DNA of 64,000 nt from Mesorhizobium sp. LHD-90 (GTDB lineage: Bacteria; Pseudomonadota; Alphaproteobacteria; Rhizobiales; Rhizobiaceae), in NCBI RefSeq assembly GCF_030929505.1, contig NZ_JAVFVV010000011.1, positions 1-64,000 on the forward strand. Reading direction: 5' to 3'. The position numbers were made by a program, and so were the translations under genes. Of this stretch, positions 55,639 to 64,000 are shown piece after piece. The notes under the pieces were generated by a model. It saw only the letters and a program-made list of their open reading frames with translations, ran no database searches and was not told where the DNA came from. Numbering within the stretch: position 1 is the stretch's first letter; every line of letters begins with the position of its first letter.

Positions 55639-56829
55639 GTGACAGACAAACCGAGCCGCCCGGTCTCCGTCTTCCGCGAATTCCTCGTCAGCGAGGCATC
55701 GGGCGGCATCGTGCTGATGGGCGCGGCGCTGCTTGCCCTCATCGTCGCCAATTCGCCGCTCTCCGGCGCCTATTTCGCGGCGCTGAAAACCTATGTCGGC
55801 CCGCTCAATGTCGAGCACTGGATCAATGACGGGCTGATGGCGGTGTTCTTCCTGCTGGTCGGGCTGGAGATCAAGCGCGAGATGCTCGACGGGCAATTGT
55901 CCACCTGGCCGCGCCGTGCGCTGCCCGGCATCGCGGCGGCGGGCGGCATGGCCGTGCCGGCGCTGATCTATGTGGCGCTCAACCTGCAAAATCCGGATGC
56001 ACTGCGCGGCTGGGCGATTCCCACCGCCACCGACATCGCCTTTGCGCTCGGCGTGCTGTCGCTGCTCGGCAGCCGCGTGCCGGCCTCGCTGAAAGTGTTT
56101 CTCACCGCGCTTGCCATCATCGACGATCTCGGCGCGGTGATCATCATCGCCATCTTCTATACGAGCGGCCTGTCCATGCCCTATCTCGCCGGCGCGGCTT
56201 TCGTGCTCGCGGCGCTGATCGCGATGAACCGCATGGGCGTGCTCAACCTTTTGCCCTATGCCCTGCTCGGCCTGGTTCTGTGGGTGCTGGTGCTAAAATC
56301 CGGCGTGCATGCCACGCTGGCCGGTGTGGCGCTGGCGCTGACCGTGCCGCTGCGCGTGTCGCCCGGCATTGCCCGCGACCTCGAACATTCGCCGCTGCAC
56401 CGCGTGGAGCATTCGCTGCACAAGGTGGTCCCCTTCGTCGTCATCCCGATCTTCGGCTTCGCCAATGCCGGCGTCTCCTTCGCCGGGATGAGCCTGTCGT
56501 CGCTTGTCGAGCCACTGACGCTCGGCGTCGTCGCCGGACTGGTTGTCGGCAAGCTGGTGGGCGTGCTCGGCACATCGGCGCTTGCCATAAGACTCGGCCT
56601 CGCCGACCTGCCCAGAAATGCCGGCTGGATGCATATGACCGGCGTGGCGTTCTTGTGCGGCATAGGCTTCACCATGAGCCTGTTCATCGGCTTGCTCGCC
56701 TTTGCCGACGACCCGGACCTGCAGAAAGCGGTGAAACTCGGCATTTTGGCCGGCTCGCTGGTCGCCGCGCTGCTGGGGTCGGCCGTGCTTATGATGGCGC
56801 CGAAGATGGGGAAGGAGATAGACGAGTAG
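55639..56829 (+). CDS. nhaA: Na+/H+ antiporter NhaA
   Basis: The product is 396 residues with about 12 helices. The ion-binding helix has the IIDDLGAV pair of Asp, and [21 protein letters not shown] and FANAGVS-type segments are typical. It exports sodium in exchange for protons. It lies 99 bases after actR. Confidence 0.96.
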   Translation: MTDKPSRPVSVFREFLVSEASGGIVLMGAALLALIVANSPLSGAYFAALKTYVGPLNVEHWINDGLMAVFFLLVGLEIKREMLDGQLSTWPRRALPGIAAAGGMAVPALIYVALNLQNPDALRGWAIPTATDIAFALGVLSLLGSRVPASLKVFLTALAIIDDLGAVIIIAIFYTSGLSMPYLAGAAFVLAALIAMNRMGVLNLLPYALLGLVLWVLVLKSGVHATLAGVALALTVPLRVSPGIARDLEHSPLHRVEHSLHKVVPFVVIPIFGFANAGVSFAGMSLSSLVEPLTLGVVAGLVVGKLVGVLGTSALAIRLGLADLPRNAGWMHMTGVAFLCGIGFTMSLFIGLLAFADDPDLQKAVKLGILAGSLVAALLGSAVLMMAPKMGKEIDE

Positions 56830-56830
56830 G

Positions 56831-57331
56831 CTACTCGCTTTCGCCCTCCAGCGCCGGCACCGCGACGCCGGCAAGCTCGGCGGCGAGCAGGCGCGCGGCG
56901 CCGGCCCGGGCAATACGTAACATGAGGGCCTTGCGCGTCGCCGCCGCCAGCCTGTGCTCCGGCGCCTCGCGCAGGATTTCCGCGCCATAGCCGTCGGAGA
57001 GGATGAAGCCGCAATCTTCGGGAAAGATCGCGGCGGGAACGTCCGGATGGGTGGCGAAGAAGAAGCGGTCCGAATGCAGCCGGTATTCCGGCCATTTGCG
57101 GTCGACGCGAAAATCCTCGATCGAGGACTTTATCTCGATGATCCAGATGTCGCCCTGACGGGTGAGCGCGACGAGATCGGCGCGGCGGCCAGTGGCGAGC
57201 GAAATCTCGGGGAGCACATGCGCGCCCATCTCGGTGAGCAGCCGCTGCACGCCGCGCCGCACACGCATGGCGCGCTCGGACTGGCGGCCGTCGATCAGCG
57301 GATTGGTGGGCAGCGGCGAGATGATCGGCAT
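56831..57331 (-). CDS. mmcB: MmcB family DNA repair protein
   Basis: The product is 166 residues from the ATG at 57331. The PD-(D/E)XK nuclease-like core has GRRADLVALTRQGDIWIIEIKSS, giving D and E-x-K catalytic residues. MmcB was described in Caulobacter as part of the SOS response. It is convergent with nhaA (one base apart). Confidence 0.9.
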   Translation of the reverse strand: MPIISPLPTNPLIDGRQSERAMRVRRGVQRLLTEMGAHVLPEISLATGRRADLVALTRQGDIWIIEIKSSIEDFRVDRKWPEYRLHSDRFFFATHPDVPAAIFPEDCGFILSDGYGAEILREAPEHRLAAATRKALMLRIARAGAARLLAAELAGVAVPALEGESE

Positions 57332-57610
57332 GGCCAATAGTACAAAACCGGAACGGCGCTGCAAGAGGCTTGACCGAAAGCATTGAGGTCAAGGCCCGCA
57401 ATCGACCGAAACGGGCAACAACGGCCCAAAAACTCACGAAACCGTGAAGGATTGTTGCGAAAATACCATAATCGGTCGCAGACCCGTGTGCCGCCACGGC
57501 AGCGGAGCCCACACGGCGCTTGGCAGCCCTATGCAAAGCTCTAGTAGATAGACTCGAAAAAGCGGCCGAATCAGGCCCGGGATCGTCAAAAAGGGGAGTT
57601 TCACCTCTTC

Positions 57611-58231
57611 ATGCGGCTCAAGACCTTTACCGTGCTGGCCGGCCTCGTGCTGTCGACCGCGCTCACGGGCTGTAGTTCCGTCGGCTCGTTCCAGATCTTC
57701 TCAGCCGCCGATTACAGCGCCCGCACCGATTCCGGCTACAGCGTACCGGCGATCCCGATCTACAAGGTTCCCGCCCAGTACCGCCGCCAGATCGTGAGCT
57801 ACAGGACGGACGAGGCGCCGGGCACGATCATCGTCGATACGGGCGCGAAATACCTGTACTTCGTGCTGCCCGAGGGGCGTGCCGTGCGCTACGGCATCGG
57901 CGTCGGGCGCGAAGGGTTCGACTGGAAAGGCACGGCGCGGGTCGGCGCCAAGCGCGAATGGCCAGTGTGGACGCCGCCGCCGGAAATGATCCGGCGCCAG
58001 CCGCAACTGGCGAAATGGCGTGGCGGCCAGCCGCCCGGCCCGACCAATGCACTCGGTGCGCGCGCTCTCTATCTCTACAACAAGGGCGACACCGGCTACC
58101 GGCTGCACGGCACGCCCGAATGGTGGTCGATCGGCAAGGCGATGTCGTCGGGCTGCGTGCGGCTGCTCAACCAGGACGTGATCGACCTCTACAGCCGCGC
58201 CGATGTCGGCGCCAAGGTCGTTGTCCAATAG
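57611..58231 (+). CDS. L,D-transpeptidase lipoprotein (ErfK/YbiS/YkuD)
   Basis: The product is 206 residues. The lipobox is LTGC with C21. The YkuD domain carries H166 in RLHGTPE and the active-site SSGC182VRL. It links peptidoglycan stems or outer membrane protein to peptidoglycan. It is followed by a bidirectional terminator at 58276-58306. Confidence 0.93.
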   Translation: MRLKTFTVLAGLVLSTALTGCSSVGSFQIFSAADYSARTDSGYSVPAIPIYKVPAQYRRQIVSYRTDEAPGTIIVDTGAKYLYFVLPEGRAVRYGIGVGREGFDWKGTARVGAKREWPVWTPPPEMIRRQPQLAKWRGGQPPGPTNALGARALYLYNKGDTGYRLHGTPEWWSIGKAMSSGCVRLLNQDVIDLYSRADVGAKVVVQ

Positions 58232-58275
58232 GGTTTCTTACGCGGACCGTCTCGGCAACAAGGACGTCAGCAATG

Positions 58276-58306
58276 AAAAACCGGGCCCTTTCGAGCCCGG
58301 TTTTTT
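58276..58306. terminator. bidirectional terminator
   Basis: AAAAACCGGGC and GCCCGGTTTTTT flank an eight-base loop; A and T runs on both sides allow termination on either strand. It serves the L,D-transpeptidase (+) and the Nfu gene (-). Confidence 0.88.
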
Positions 58307-58333
58307 ATTGTCTGCGCGTCTGCGGGGATGCGG

Positions 58334-58912
58334 TCAGGAGACTTGCTCGACCTGCTGCACTTCCGGCACGAAGTGGCGCAGCAGGTTCTGGATGCCATGC
58401 TTCAGCGTCGCCGTCGACGACGGGCAGCCGGCGCAGGCACCCTTCATGTTGAGGAACACTGTGCCGTTCTCGAAACCGCGGAAGGTGATATCGCCGCCGT
58501 CCTGAGCCACCGCCGGGCGCACGCGCGTCTCCAGCAATTCCTTGATGGTGATGACGATGTCCTCGTCGGCCTTGTCATAGAACTCGTCGCCGCTTTCCGC
58601 CGCGTCGCCGCGCGCCTGGGCGGCGCGGGTCATCACCGGCTGGCCGGACATGAACTGTTCCATGATGGCGCCGAGGATGGCGGGCTTCAGGTGCTGCCAG
58701 TCAGGGCCGTCGGCCTTGGTGACGGTGACGAAATCATAGCCGAAGAACACGCCGGTGATGCCCGCAATGTCGAACAGACGTCCAGCCAGCGGCGAAGCTT
58801 CGCGGGCAGCGGCGGCGTCGCGGAAATCGGCGGTACCTTCCGGCAGAACTTCGCGACCGGGCAGGAACTTCAGCGTGGCGGGATTGGGGGTCGCCTCGGT
58901 CTGGATGAACAT
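58334..58912 (-). CDS. Nfu-type Fe-S scaffold protein
   Basis: The product is 192 residues from the ATG at 58912. The N-terminal Nfu_N domain (MFIQTEATPNPATLKFLPG) and the C-terminal NifU domain with C160-x-x-C163 (GACAGCPSS) are both present. It carries or repairs iron-sulfur clusters. The arrangement with usp and trpS is conserved in rhizobia. Confidence 0.95.
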   Translation of the reverse strand: MFIQTEATPNPATLKFLPGREVLPEGTADFRDAAAAREASPLAGRLFDIAGITGVFFGYDFVTVTKADGPDWQHLKPAILGAIMEQFMSGQPVMTRAAQARGDAAESGDEFYDKADEDIVITIKELLETRVRPAVAQDGGDITFRGFENGTVFLNMKGACAGCPSSTATLKHGIQNLLRHFVPEVQQVEQVS

Positions 58913-59074
58913 CGCCGCATCTCCGCGCGTCATTTTTGGAATAGTTCTAAATAGGCTCATTCAACGGCCGGTACAAGCGGCATTGGTGAATAGCGAATGG
59001 TAAATGGTGAATGGGAAGGACAAGCGCAACAGCTTGATGCAGTTTCACCCTACCGGTCGCCTACCATTCACCGC

Positions 59075-59566
59075 CTACGCCAGGCTGGCGATCTCATCGT
59101 CCGACAGGTTTTGCGGAACGACCGTGACGGGAATGGGAAACGCCGCATTCTTGCCGGCGATCGAGGCGACCAGCGGTCCCGGCCCCTCCTTGGAGGCGCC
59201 GGCTGCCAGCACCAGGATGGCGATGTCCTGGTCGTCCTCGATGAGTTGGTGGATCTGGTCCGTTGGCTTGCCCTCGCGCACCACCAGTTCGGGCTCGATG
59301 CCGAGCGTGGCGCGCACCTTGGCGGCATGCTTGTCGAGCGCGGCCTGTGCGGTCGCCTCGGCTTCCTCGCGCATGATCTTCTCCACTCCCAGCCAGTGCT
59401 GGAAGTCGCCCGGCTCGATGACGTAGAGCAGCACGACGCTGCCGCCGGTCGACTTGGCGCGCATCGCAGCGTAGGCGACGGCACGCTCGCATTCGGGCGT
59501 CTCGTCGACGACGGCGAGGAATTTTCGCCGGTGGCCGGCTTCCCGGCTCAGGCGTTTGGAGACCAT
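59075..59566 (-). CDS. universal stress protein
   Basis: The product is 163 residues of the UspA fold: FLAVVDETPECERAVAYA at the N-terminus, LLYVIEPGDFQHW, and a C-terminal strand ending VTVVPQNL. ATP-binding or not is unclear because the usual G-x-x-G-x(9)-G-S motif is altered. It probably responds to general stress. Confidence 0.9.
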   Translation of the reverse strand: MVSKRLSREAGHRRKFLAVVDETPECERAVAYAAMRAKSTGGSVVLLYVIEPGDFQHWLGVEKIMREEAEATAQAALDKHAAKVRATLGIEPELVVREGKPTDQIHQLIEDDQDIAILVLAAGASKEGPGPLVASIAGKNAAFPIPVTVVPQNLSDDEIASLA

Positions 59567-59650
59567 GGACTACTCCCTGAACGAGGCTCCGCTCGGACGG
59601 CCGCAATCTGCCACCCGCACGCGCGGGCGGCAAGCGGCGGCGATGAAGCG

Positions 59651-59741
59651 GAAATCGGGGGACAGTTTACTGAATTCCAATGCCGGCGCGGGCCCGCCCG
59701 CATCCGACGACACGGAATTCAGTAAACTGTCCCCGGATTTC
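59651..59741. repeat. REP-like palindrome between usp and trpS
   Basis: Two 28-base arms (59651-59678 and 59714-59741) are complementary, differing only by a swapped pair, and include ACAGTTTACTGAATTC. The loop is 35 bases. The left half reaches into the region upstream of usp, and the right half ends at the trpS stop. Confidence 0.88.
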
Positions 59742-60809
59742 TCAGCCCTGCAAGAGCCCGACGATGTCGCGCACCGTCTTCATCGTCGCCTCGGCCTTGA
59801 CGCTTGCCCGCTCGCCGCCGTCGCGCAGCACGCCGTCGACATAGGCGTGATCGGCGGAGATGCGGCGCATCTCGGCGGCCACCGGCGCCAGTTTCTCGAC
59901 CGCCAGGTCGGCCAGCGCCGGCTTGAAGACGGAAAACTGCCGGCCGCCGAACTCGCGCAGCACCGCGTCCTTGCCGATGTCGGCGAGGCCGGCATAGATG
60001 CCAACGAGGTTTTCCGCCTCGGGCCGGCTGGCCAGGCCGTCGACCTCACTCGGCAACGCCTCCGGATCGGTCTTGGCCTTCTTGATCTTCTTGGAGATGG
60101 TGTCGGCGTCGTCGGTAAGGTTGATGCGCGACAGGTCGGACGGGTCCGATTTCGACATCTTCTTCGATCCGTCGCGCAGGCTCATGATGCGCGCCGCCGG
60201 CCCGCCGATGACCGGCTCGGTGATCGGGAAGAAGCCGTTCACCGTCTCCTCGCCGACCTGCATCTCGACGCCGACGCCGAGATCGGCGATGCGGGAGGAG
60301 AAGTCGTTGTTGAACTTCTGGGCGATGTCGCGGGTCAGTTCCAGATGCTGCTTCTGGTCCTCGCCGACGGGAACGTGGGTGGCGCGGTAGAGCAGGATGT
60401 CGGCCGCCATCAGGCTGGGATAGGCGAGCAGGCCGAGCGAGGCGTTCTCGCGGTCCTTGCCGGCCTTGTCCTTGAACTGCGTCATGCGGTTCATCCAGCC
60501 TATGCGCGCGACGCAGTTGAATATCCAGGCGAGCTCGGCGTGCTGCATGACGCGGCTCTGGTTGAAGACGATGTGTTTTTTCGCGTCGATTCCGGAGGCC
60601 AGGAAGGCGGCGGTGATCTGGCGCGTCTGGTCCTTGAGGTCGGCGTGGACGAGCTGGGCGGTCAGCGAATGCAGGTCGACGACGCAATAGATGCAGTCGG
60701 ACGTGTCCTGCAGCGCGACGAATTTCTTGATGGCGCCGAGATAGTTGCCGAGATGCAGGTTGCCGGTGGGCTGGACGCCCGAGAAGACGAGCGGCTTGAA
60801 GGCGGACAT
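59742..60809 (-). CDS. trpS: tryptophan--tRNA ligase
   Basis: The product is 355 residues. The HIGH-type motif is HLGN at 19-22 and the KMSKS loop is KKMSKSDPS. The dimer interface and tRNA-binding C-terminal helices are normal. It starts 157 bases before the VapBC pair begins in the other direction. Confidence 0.97.
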   Translation of the reverse strand: MSAFKPLVFSGVQPTGNLHLGNYLGAIKKFVALQDTSDCIYCVVDLHSLTAQLVHADLKDQTRQITAAFLASGIDAKKHIVFNQSRVMQHAELAWIFNCVARIGWMNRMTQFKDKAGKDRENASLGLLAYPSLMAADILLYRATHVPVGEDQKQHLELTRDIAQKFNNDFSSRIADLGVGVEMQVGEETVNGFFPITEPVIGGPAARIMSLRDGSKKMSKSDPSDLSRINLTDDADTISKKIKKAKTDPEALPSEVDGLASRPEAENLVGIYAGLADIGKDAVLREFGGRQFSVFKPALADLAVEKLAPVAAEMRRISADHAYVDGVLRDGGERASVKAEATMKTVRDIVGLLQG

Positions 60810-60981
60810 GAGAGGAATCCTCGTGGCTTGTGGAGGGCCGTTTCACGAGCGGCGAAGTTGCGGACGCGCGGGCTTATGGACGATGGCGCGGAGCGAGGCA
60901 AGTGGGCATGAGATGGACAAAATCGTATTGATCGGGATATATAGATGATCGAGTGTAGATCATTCAATGCTGGAGGCATTA

Positions 60982-61224
60982 GTGACCATCAACGTCACCA
61001 ACAAGCAAGCCGATGCGCTGACGCGAAGATTGGCGCAGATGGAAGGTGTCGGCCTCACCGAAGCGATCGTCATCGCCATGCGCGAGGCGCTCGAGCGCCG
61101 GCGCGCCAGGGAAACGCCGATCGAGACGGCGGCGCGGCTAAGGGCTGAGTTCGGTATTGAATTGAGCGAGCGGGCGCGAAAGCCCTTGCCACGCTCGGTC
61201 TATGATGAACTGTCGGGCGAATAG
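60982..61224 (+). CDS. VapB-type antitoxin (Rv0623-like)
   Basis: The product is 80 residues from the GTG at 60982, with GGAGG five bases upstream; an ATG at 60967 is also in frame. The N-terminus TINVTNKQADALTRRLAQ and ALERRRARETPIETAARL follow the short antitoxin family paired with VapC. It is 2 bases upstream of the toxin gene. Confidence 0.82.
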   Translation: MTINVTNKQADALTRRLAQMEGVGLTEAIVIAMREALERRRARETPIETAARLRAEFGIELSERARKPLPRSVYDELSGE

Positions 61225-61226
61225 CG

Positions 61227-61631
61227 ATGTTCGTCGATGCAGCGGCCATCGTCGCCATTCTCAGCCAGGAGCCAGAAGCGACCCGATGCGCGGATGCCAT
61301 CGTCCGGACGGAAAGCCCTTTCACCTCTGCCATAGCCGTCTGGGAAGCTGCGATGGCGCTCAGCCGGCCTGAAAAGCTCGGCATTCAGGTCGAGATGGGC
61401 CTGAAGATTGTCAATCGTTTCCTGGAGGAACGGGACATCGCGCTTCGTGACCTTCCGCCCGCGCAGGATGCGGCCAGCCTGTCCGTCGAAGCTGCGTCGC
61501 GCTTCCGCAACAACACGATTCGATTGAACCTGGCCGACTGCTTCCACTACGCCTGCGCGCGACACTTCGGCGTCCCGATGCTGTCGACCGCCGACGAATT
61601 CCGGCTGACGGATCTGGAGACGATTCCGTGA
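61227..61631 (+). CDS. VapC-type PIN-domain toxin
   Basis: The product is 134 residues. The four acidic PIN residues are D4, E40, D104 and D123, with the ends in MFVDAAAI, AVWEAA, LADCFHYA and STADEF. PIN toxins cut specific RNAs, often tRNA. The pair is between trpS and murJ. Confidence 0.92.
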   Translation: MFVDAAAIVAILSQEPEATRCADAIVRTESPFTSAIAVWEAAMALSRPEKLGIQVEMGLKIVNRFLEERDIALRDLPPAQDAASLSVEAASRFRNNTIRLNLADCFHYACARHFGVPMLSTADEFRLTDLETIP

Positions 61632-61695
61632 CCGAGCACTGCCTCACTTGCTCAGATTGCGGACCCGACGATTGCTGATTTCACCAGATCGTTCT

Positions 61696-63285
61696 TCACT
61701 CCTCGTCGGCGGAAACTCTTGCTGAGCCTCTTTTTACGCTGCGCCTGATCATGCCGATGTCGGCGCCGCCGATGGCGAAGACGATGGCGAAATAGAGCGC
61801 CATTGCGCCGGCAATCATCGTTCCCAGCACGACCGCCTGCTCGTAGAAGGGCGCACCGGGGCCAAGACTTGCGGAAAACCAGCGGGCGGCGAAATACAAC
61901 GCTGCGGCCATGATCGCCGAGGCGACCAGCAGGCGCGGAATTCGCTTCAGCAAGCCGGCGTCGCGGCCCCAATGGCCACGGCGGATCAGCACGCCGAGCA
62001 GCAGCGCGGCGTTGACCCAGCCGGCGATGGCCGAGGCGGTGGCGATGCCGGCGCCGCCCATCGACGGGAATAGCGTCAGCGCGACCGATATGTTCACCGC
62101 CACGGAAATGGCGGCAAAAATCATCGGCGTGCGCGTGTCCTCACGGGCGAAATAGCCAGGCGTGAACGCCTTGATCAGCACGAAGGCCGGCAGGCCGAGC
62201 CCGAAGATCGCGAGTATGGCCGAGACCACCGGCGTGCCGTTGGAGGCGGCGAAGGCGCCGCGCTCGTAGAGCAGGCGCACGATCGGCTCGGAGATCACCA
62301 GCAGCGCGGCGGCGGCGGGCAGCGTCAGGAACAGCGTGAACTCGACCGACCGGTTCTGGAGATTGGCGGCCTCCTGCGTATTGCCGGCCTTCAGCGCCCG
62401 CGCCAGTTCCGGCAAAAGCACGATGGCGACAGCGATGCCGACGACGCCGAGCGGCAACTGGTAGACGCGGTCGGCATAGGCAAGCGACGAGACTGCGCTT
62501 TCCTTGCCGGAGGCGATCGCCGTGCCGATCAACTGGTTGATCTGGGTGATGCCGCCGGTGACAGCCGCCGGGAAGGCCAGCACCAGCAGGCGCCTGACGT
62601 TCGGCGTGAAATGCGGCCAGCGGAACCTGATCGAAACACCGGCATGGCGCACCGCGATCCAGACGATGGCCAACTGCACCAGCCCGGCGGCCAGTACGCC
62701 CCAGGCCAGCGCGTAGCCGATGTCCAGCCCGCCCAGTCCTTCGTGCCAGGCATAGCCGAGCACGCCGATCAGGATGATGTTCAGAAACACCGGCGCTATC
62801 GCCGCGGCGAAATAGCGGCGCAGCGAATTCAGCATGCCGGCCATCATCGCCGCCAGCGACATGCACATCAGATACGGGAACATCACCGTCGCCAGCGCGA
62901 CGGTGAGGTCATGCTTCTGCGGATTGTCGGAAAAACCGGGCGCCACAACGGTCGACACCAGCAAAGGCATCGACAGTTCCATCAGGATGGTCAGCGCCAC
63001 CAGTGTGGTGAACAGCACGCCGAACACTTCCTCGGAAAAGCGTTTCGCGCCTTCGATGCCGCCGGCTTCGATCTCCTTGGCGAACAGCGGCACGAAGGCG
63101 GCGTTGAAGGCGCCCTCGGCGAACAGCCGGCGAAACGTGTTGGGAAACTGGAAGGCGGCGTTGAAGGCGTCGGCGATCGGGCCGGTGCCGAGTGCGGCCG
63201 CCATCAGCATCTCGCGCGCAAAACCCAGAACCCGGCTCATCAGCGTGCCGGAGGCGACGGTGGCGAATTTCTTGACGAGGCTCAT
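61696..63285 (-). CDS. murJ: lipid II flippase MurJ
   Basis: The product is 529 residues from the ATG at 63285, with 14 helices. Family segments RVLGFAREML, GAFNAAFVPLF and RSVEFTLFLTLPAA are present. It moves lipid II to the outside of the membrane. An ORF extending to 63315 reads through the adjacent repeat and is not used. Confidence 0.96.
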   Translation of the reverse strand: MSLVKKFATVASGTLMSRVLGFAREMLMAAALGTGPIADAFNAAFQFPNTFRRLFAEGAFNAAFVPLFAKEIEAGGIEGAKRFSEEVFGVLFTTLVALTILMELSMPLLVSTVVAPGFSDNPQKHDLTVALATVMFPYLMCMSLAAMMAGMLNSLRRYFAAAIAPVFLNIILIGVLGYAWHEGLGGLDIGYALAWGVLAAGLVQLAIVWIAVRHAGVSIRFRWPHFTPNVRRLLVLAFPAAVTGGITQINQLIGTAIASGKESAVSSLAYADRVYQLPLGVVGIAVAIVLLPELARALKAGNTQEAANLQNRSVEFTLFLTLPAAAALLVISEPIVRLLYERGAFAASNGTPVVSAILAIFGLGLPAFVLIKAFTPGYFAREDTRTPMIFAAISVAVNISVALTLFPSMGGAGIATASAIAGWVNAALLLGVLIRRGHWGRDAGLLKRIPRLLVASAIMAAALYFAARWFSASLGPGAPFYEQAVVLGTMIAGAMALYFAIVFAIGGADIGMIRRSVKRGSARVSADEE

Positions 63286-63598
63286 GTCCCCCTCCCCCTT
63301 GAGGGGGTGAGGCATGGTCCGCGAAGCGGACGAAAAGCCAACGATTTGGCTTTTCGAATGACGAACGCCCGGAGCGAAAGCGAAGGGCCGAGGCGGCCGA
63401 GGGCCGGGGGTGGGGTCGTCGCGGCAGTGCTCGACCTATAGGCGGTGCCTTCTGAGGTTACCCGCTCTGGCCGCTTCGCGGCCATCTCCCCCTCAAGGGG
63501 GGAGAGGACGTCGGCGCCAGGTCCTCGGCTATGGCCTCGGGCATTCGTCGCTCGAAAAGCCAAATCGTTGGCTTTTCGTCTGCTTCGCAGACCGCTCC
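63286..63598. repeat. mosaic palindromic repeat between murJ and glnD
   Basis: A composite of several hairpins. A 26-base palindrome-like unit (CGAAAAGCCAA...) at 63331-63356 is repeated as its exact reverse complement at 63553-63578. GTCCGC/GCGGAC-type hairpins border each. The CCCTCCCCCTTGAGGG arm also appears near 63289-63305. Confidence 0.8.
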
Positions 63599-64000
63599 TC
63601 ATTCCGCCGCGGCCTGCGTCCGCGCCTTGGCGTTCCGGGCCGCCTCGCCTTCCAGTGTCGCGGTCAGCGCCACGCGGATCGCTTGCAGCCGCATCGGGTT
63701 CTCGATTTTCCCGCCGGTCAGGTCGCTGACGTAGAAAGTGTCGATCACCTTCTCGCCGAAGGTGGTGATGTGGGCCGATGCGATGTCGAGCGACAGGTCC
63801 GACAGCGTGCCGGTGATCTCCGACAGCAGGCCGGTGCGGTCGAGTCCGGAAACGTCGATGACGGTGAAGCGGTTGGACAGCGTGTTGCGGATGTCGACGC
63901 GCGGCTCGATGCGAAACGTCTTGGAGCCGCGCCTCGGCTTGGCGCGCCTGGCGATGATCTCCGGCAGCCAGCTCTTGCCCGACAGCACGTCCTCGATCAG
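63599..64000 (-). CDS. glnD: bifunctional uridylyltransferase/uridylyl-removing enzyme, C-terminal fragment
   Basis: 133 C-terminal residues are visible, and the gene continues past the window edge. The last ACT domain is recognisable: FTVIDVSGLDRTGLLSEITGTL and IASAHITTFGEKVIDTFYVSD. GlnD modifies PII proteins in response to glutamine. The order glnD, murJ, trpS is standard in rhizobia. Confidence 0.92.
   Translation of the reverse strand: MIEDVLSGKSWLPEIIARRAKPRRGSKTFRIEPRVDIRNTLSNRFTVIDVSGLDRTGLLSEITGTLSDLSLDIASAHITTFGEKVIDTFYVSDLTGGKIENPMRLQAIRVALTATLEGEAARNAKARTQAAAE

Overview
The window is about 64 kb of GC-rich chromosome from an alphaproteobacterium of the order Hyphomicrobiales (Rhizobiales). 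A Mesorhizobium/Aminobacter-type member of the Phyllobacteriaceae fits best. The reasons are a rhizobial-type trpF-trpB-trpA-accD-folC block, an ALAS-type hemA, ActS/ActR (RegB/RegA), MmcB, a glnD-murJ-trpS-usp-nfu block, an Irr-type iron control box and many rhizobial palindromic intergenic repeats. No rRNA or tRNA gene, CRISPR array or complete insertion sequence was seen. The genus is an inference from gene order and protein style; no search was run.

Layout, left to right. 0.4-4.8 kb: a DUF899 thioredoxin-like gene with a small membrane partner, divergent from a TPR/winged-helix regulator, a beta-propeller protein and an ATP-grasp protein. 4.9-9.2 kb: a minus-strand operon for a polar amino-acid/opine-type ABC importer ending in an Ldh-family dehydrogenase. 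9.4-10.6 kb: a low-GC island with a Panacea-domain antitoxin and a small partner, beside a beheaded 2OG-Fe(II) oxygenase gene. 10.6-21.1 kb: the classical infC-rpmI-rplT-pheS-pheT translation cluster (minus strand), split twice. A lipid-linked glycosyltransferase group plus a methyltransferase lies between infC and rpmI. DUF4160, two DUF2442 and a GFA-family gene lie between pheS and pheT. 21.3-27.3 kb: alpha/beta hydrolase, BenE-like transporter, DUF2852, aldo/keto reductase, YgjP metallopeptidase, a low-GC exported protein and a LysR regulator.

27.4-34.2 kb: trpF, trpB, trpA, accD and folC, interrupted by a DHFR-like gene on the other strand and by a toxin-antitoxin pair joined to trpA by overlapping start and stop codons. 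34.4-37.5 kb: a 1011-residue RTX protein with a 97-residue internal repeat. 38.5-43.7 kb: hemA, a thioredoxin-like protein, a Tet-type MFS pump and a ferredoxin-reductase-like flavoprotein. 43.9-50.5 kb: an iron locus with an ICE-like palindrome, imelysin, Bfd, bacterioferritin, di-heme oxidoreductase, a second imelysin and a Tat-exported DUF1513 protein. 50.7-57.3 kb: hrpB, actS/actR, nhaA, mmcB. 57.6-64 kb: L,D-transpeptidase, nfu, usp, trpS, a VapBC pair, murJ and the 3' end of glnD.

Two themes stand out. First, toxin-antitoxin or TA-like cassettes sit in or next to housekeeping operons (trp, phe, trpS/murJ) and are often joined to them by 4-bp start/stop overlaps. Second, palindromic repeats do more than fill gaps: one is carried in frame inside hrpB, one in frame inside the signal-peptide region of a cytochrome, and one repeat family supplies the stop codon of two different neighbouring genes. 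Two genes appear to use rare start codons: infC (ATT) and an ABC permease (CTG).
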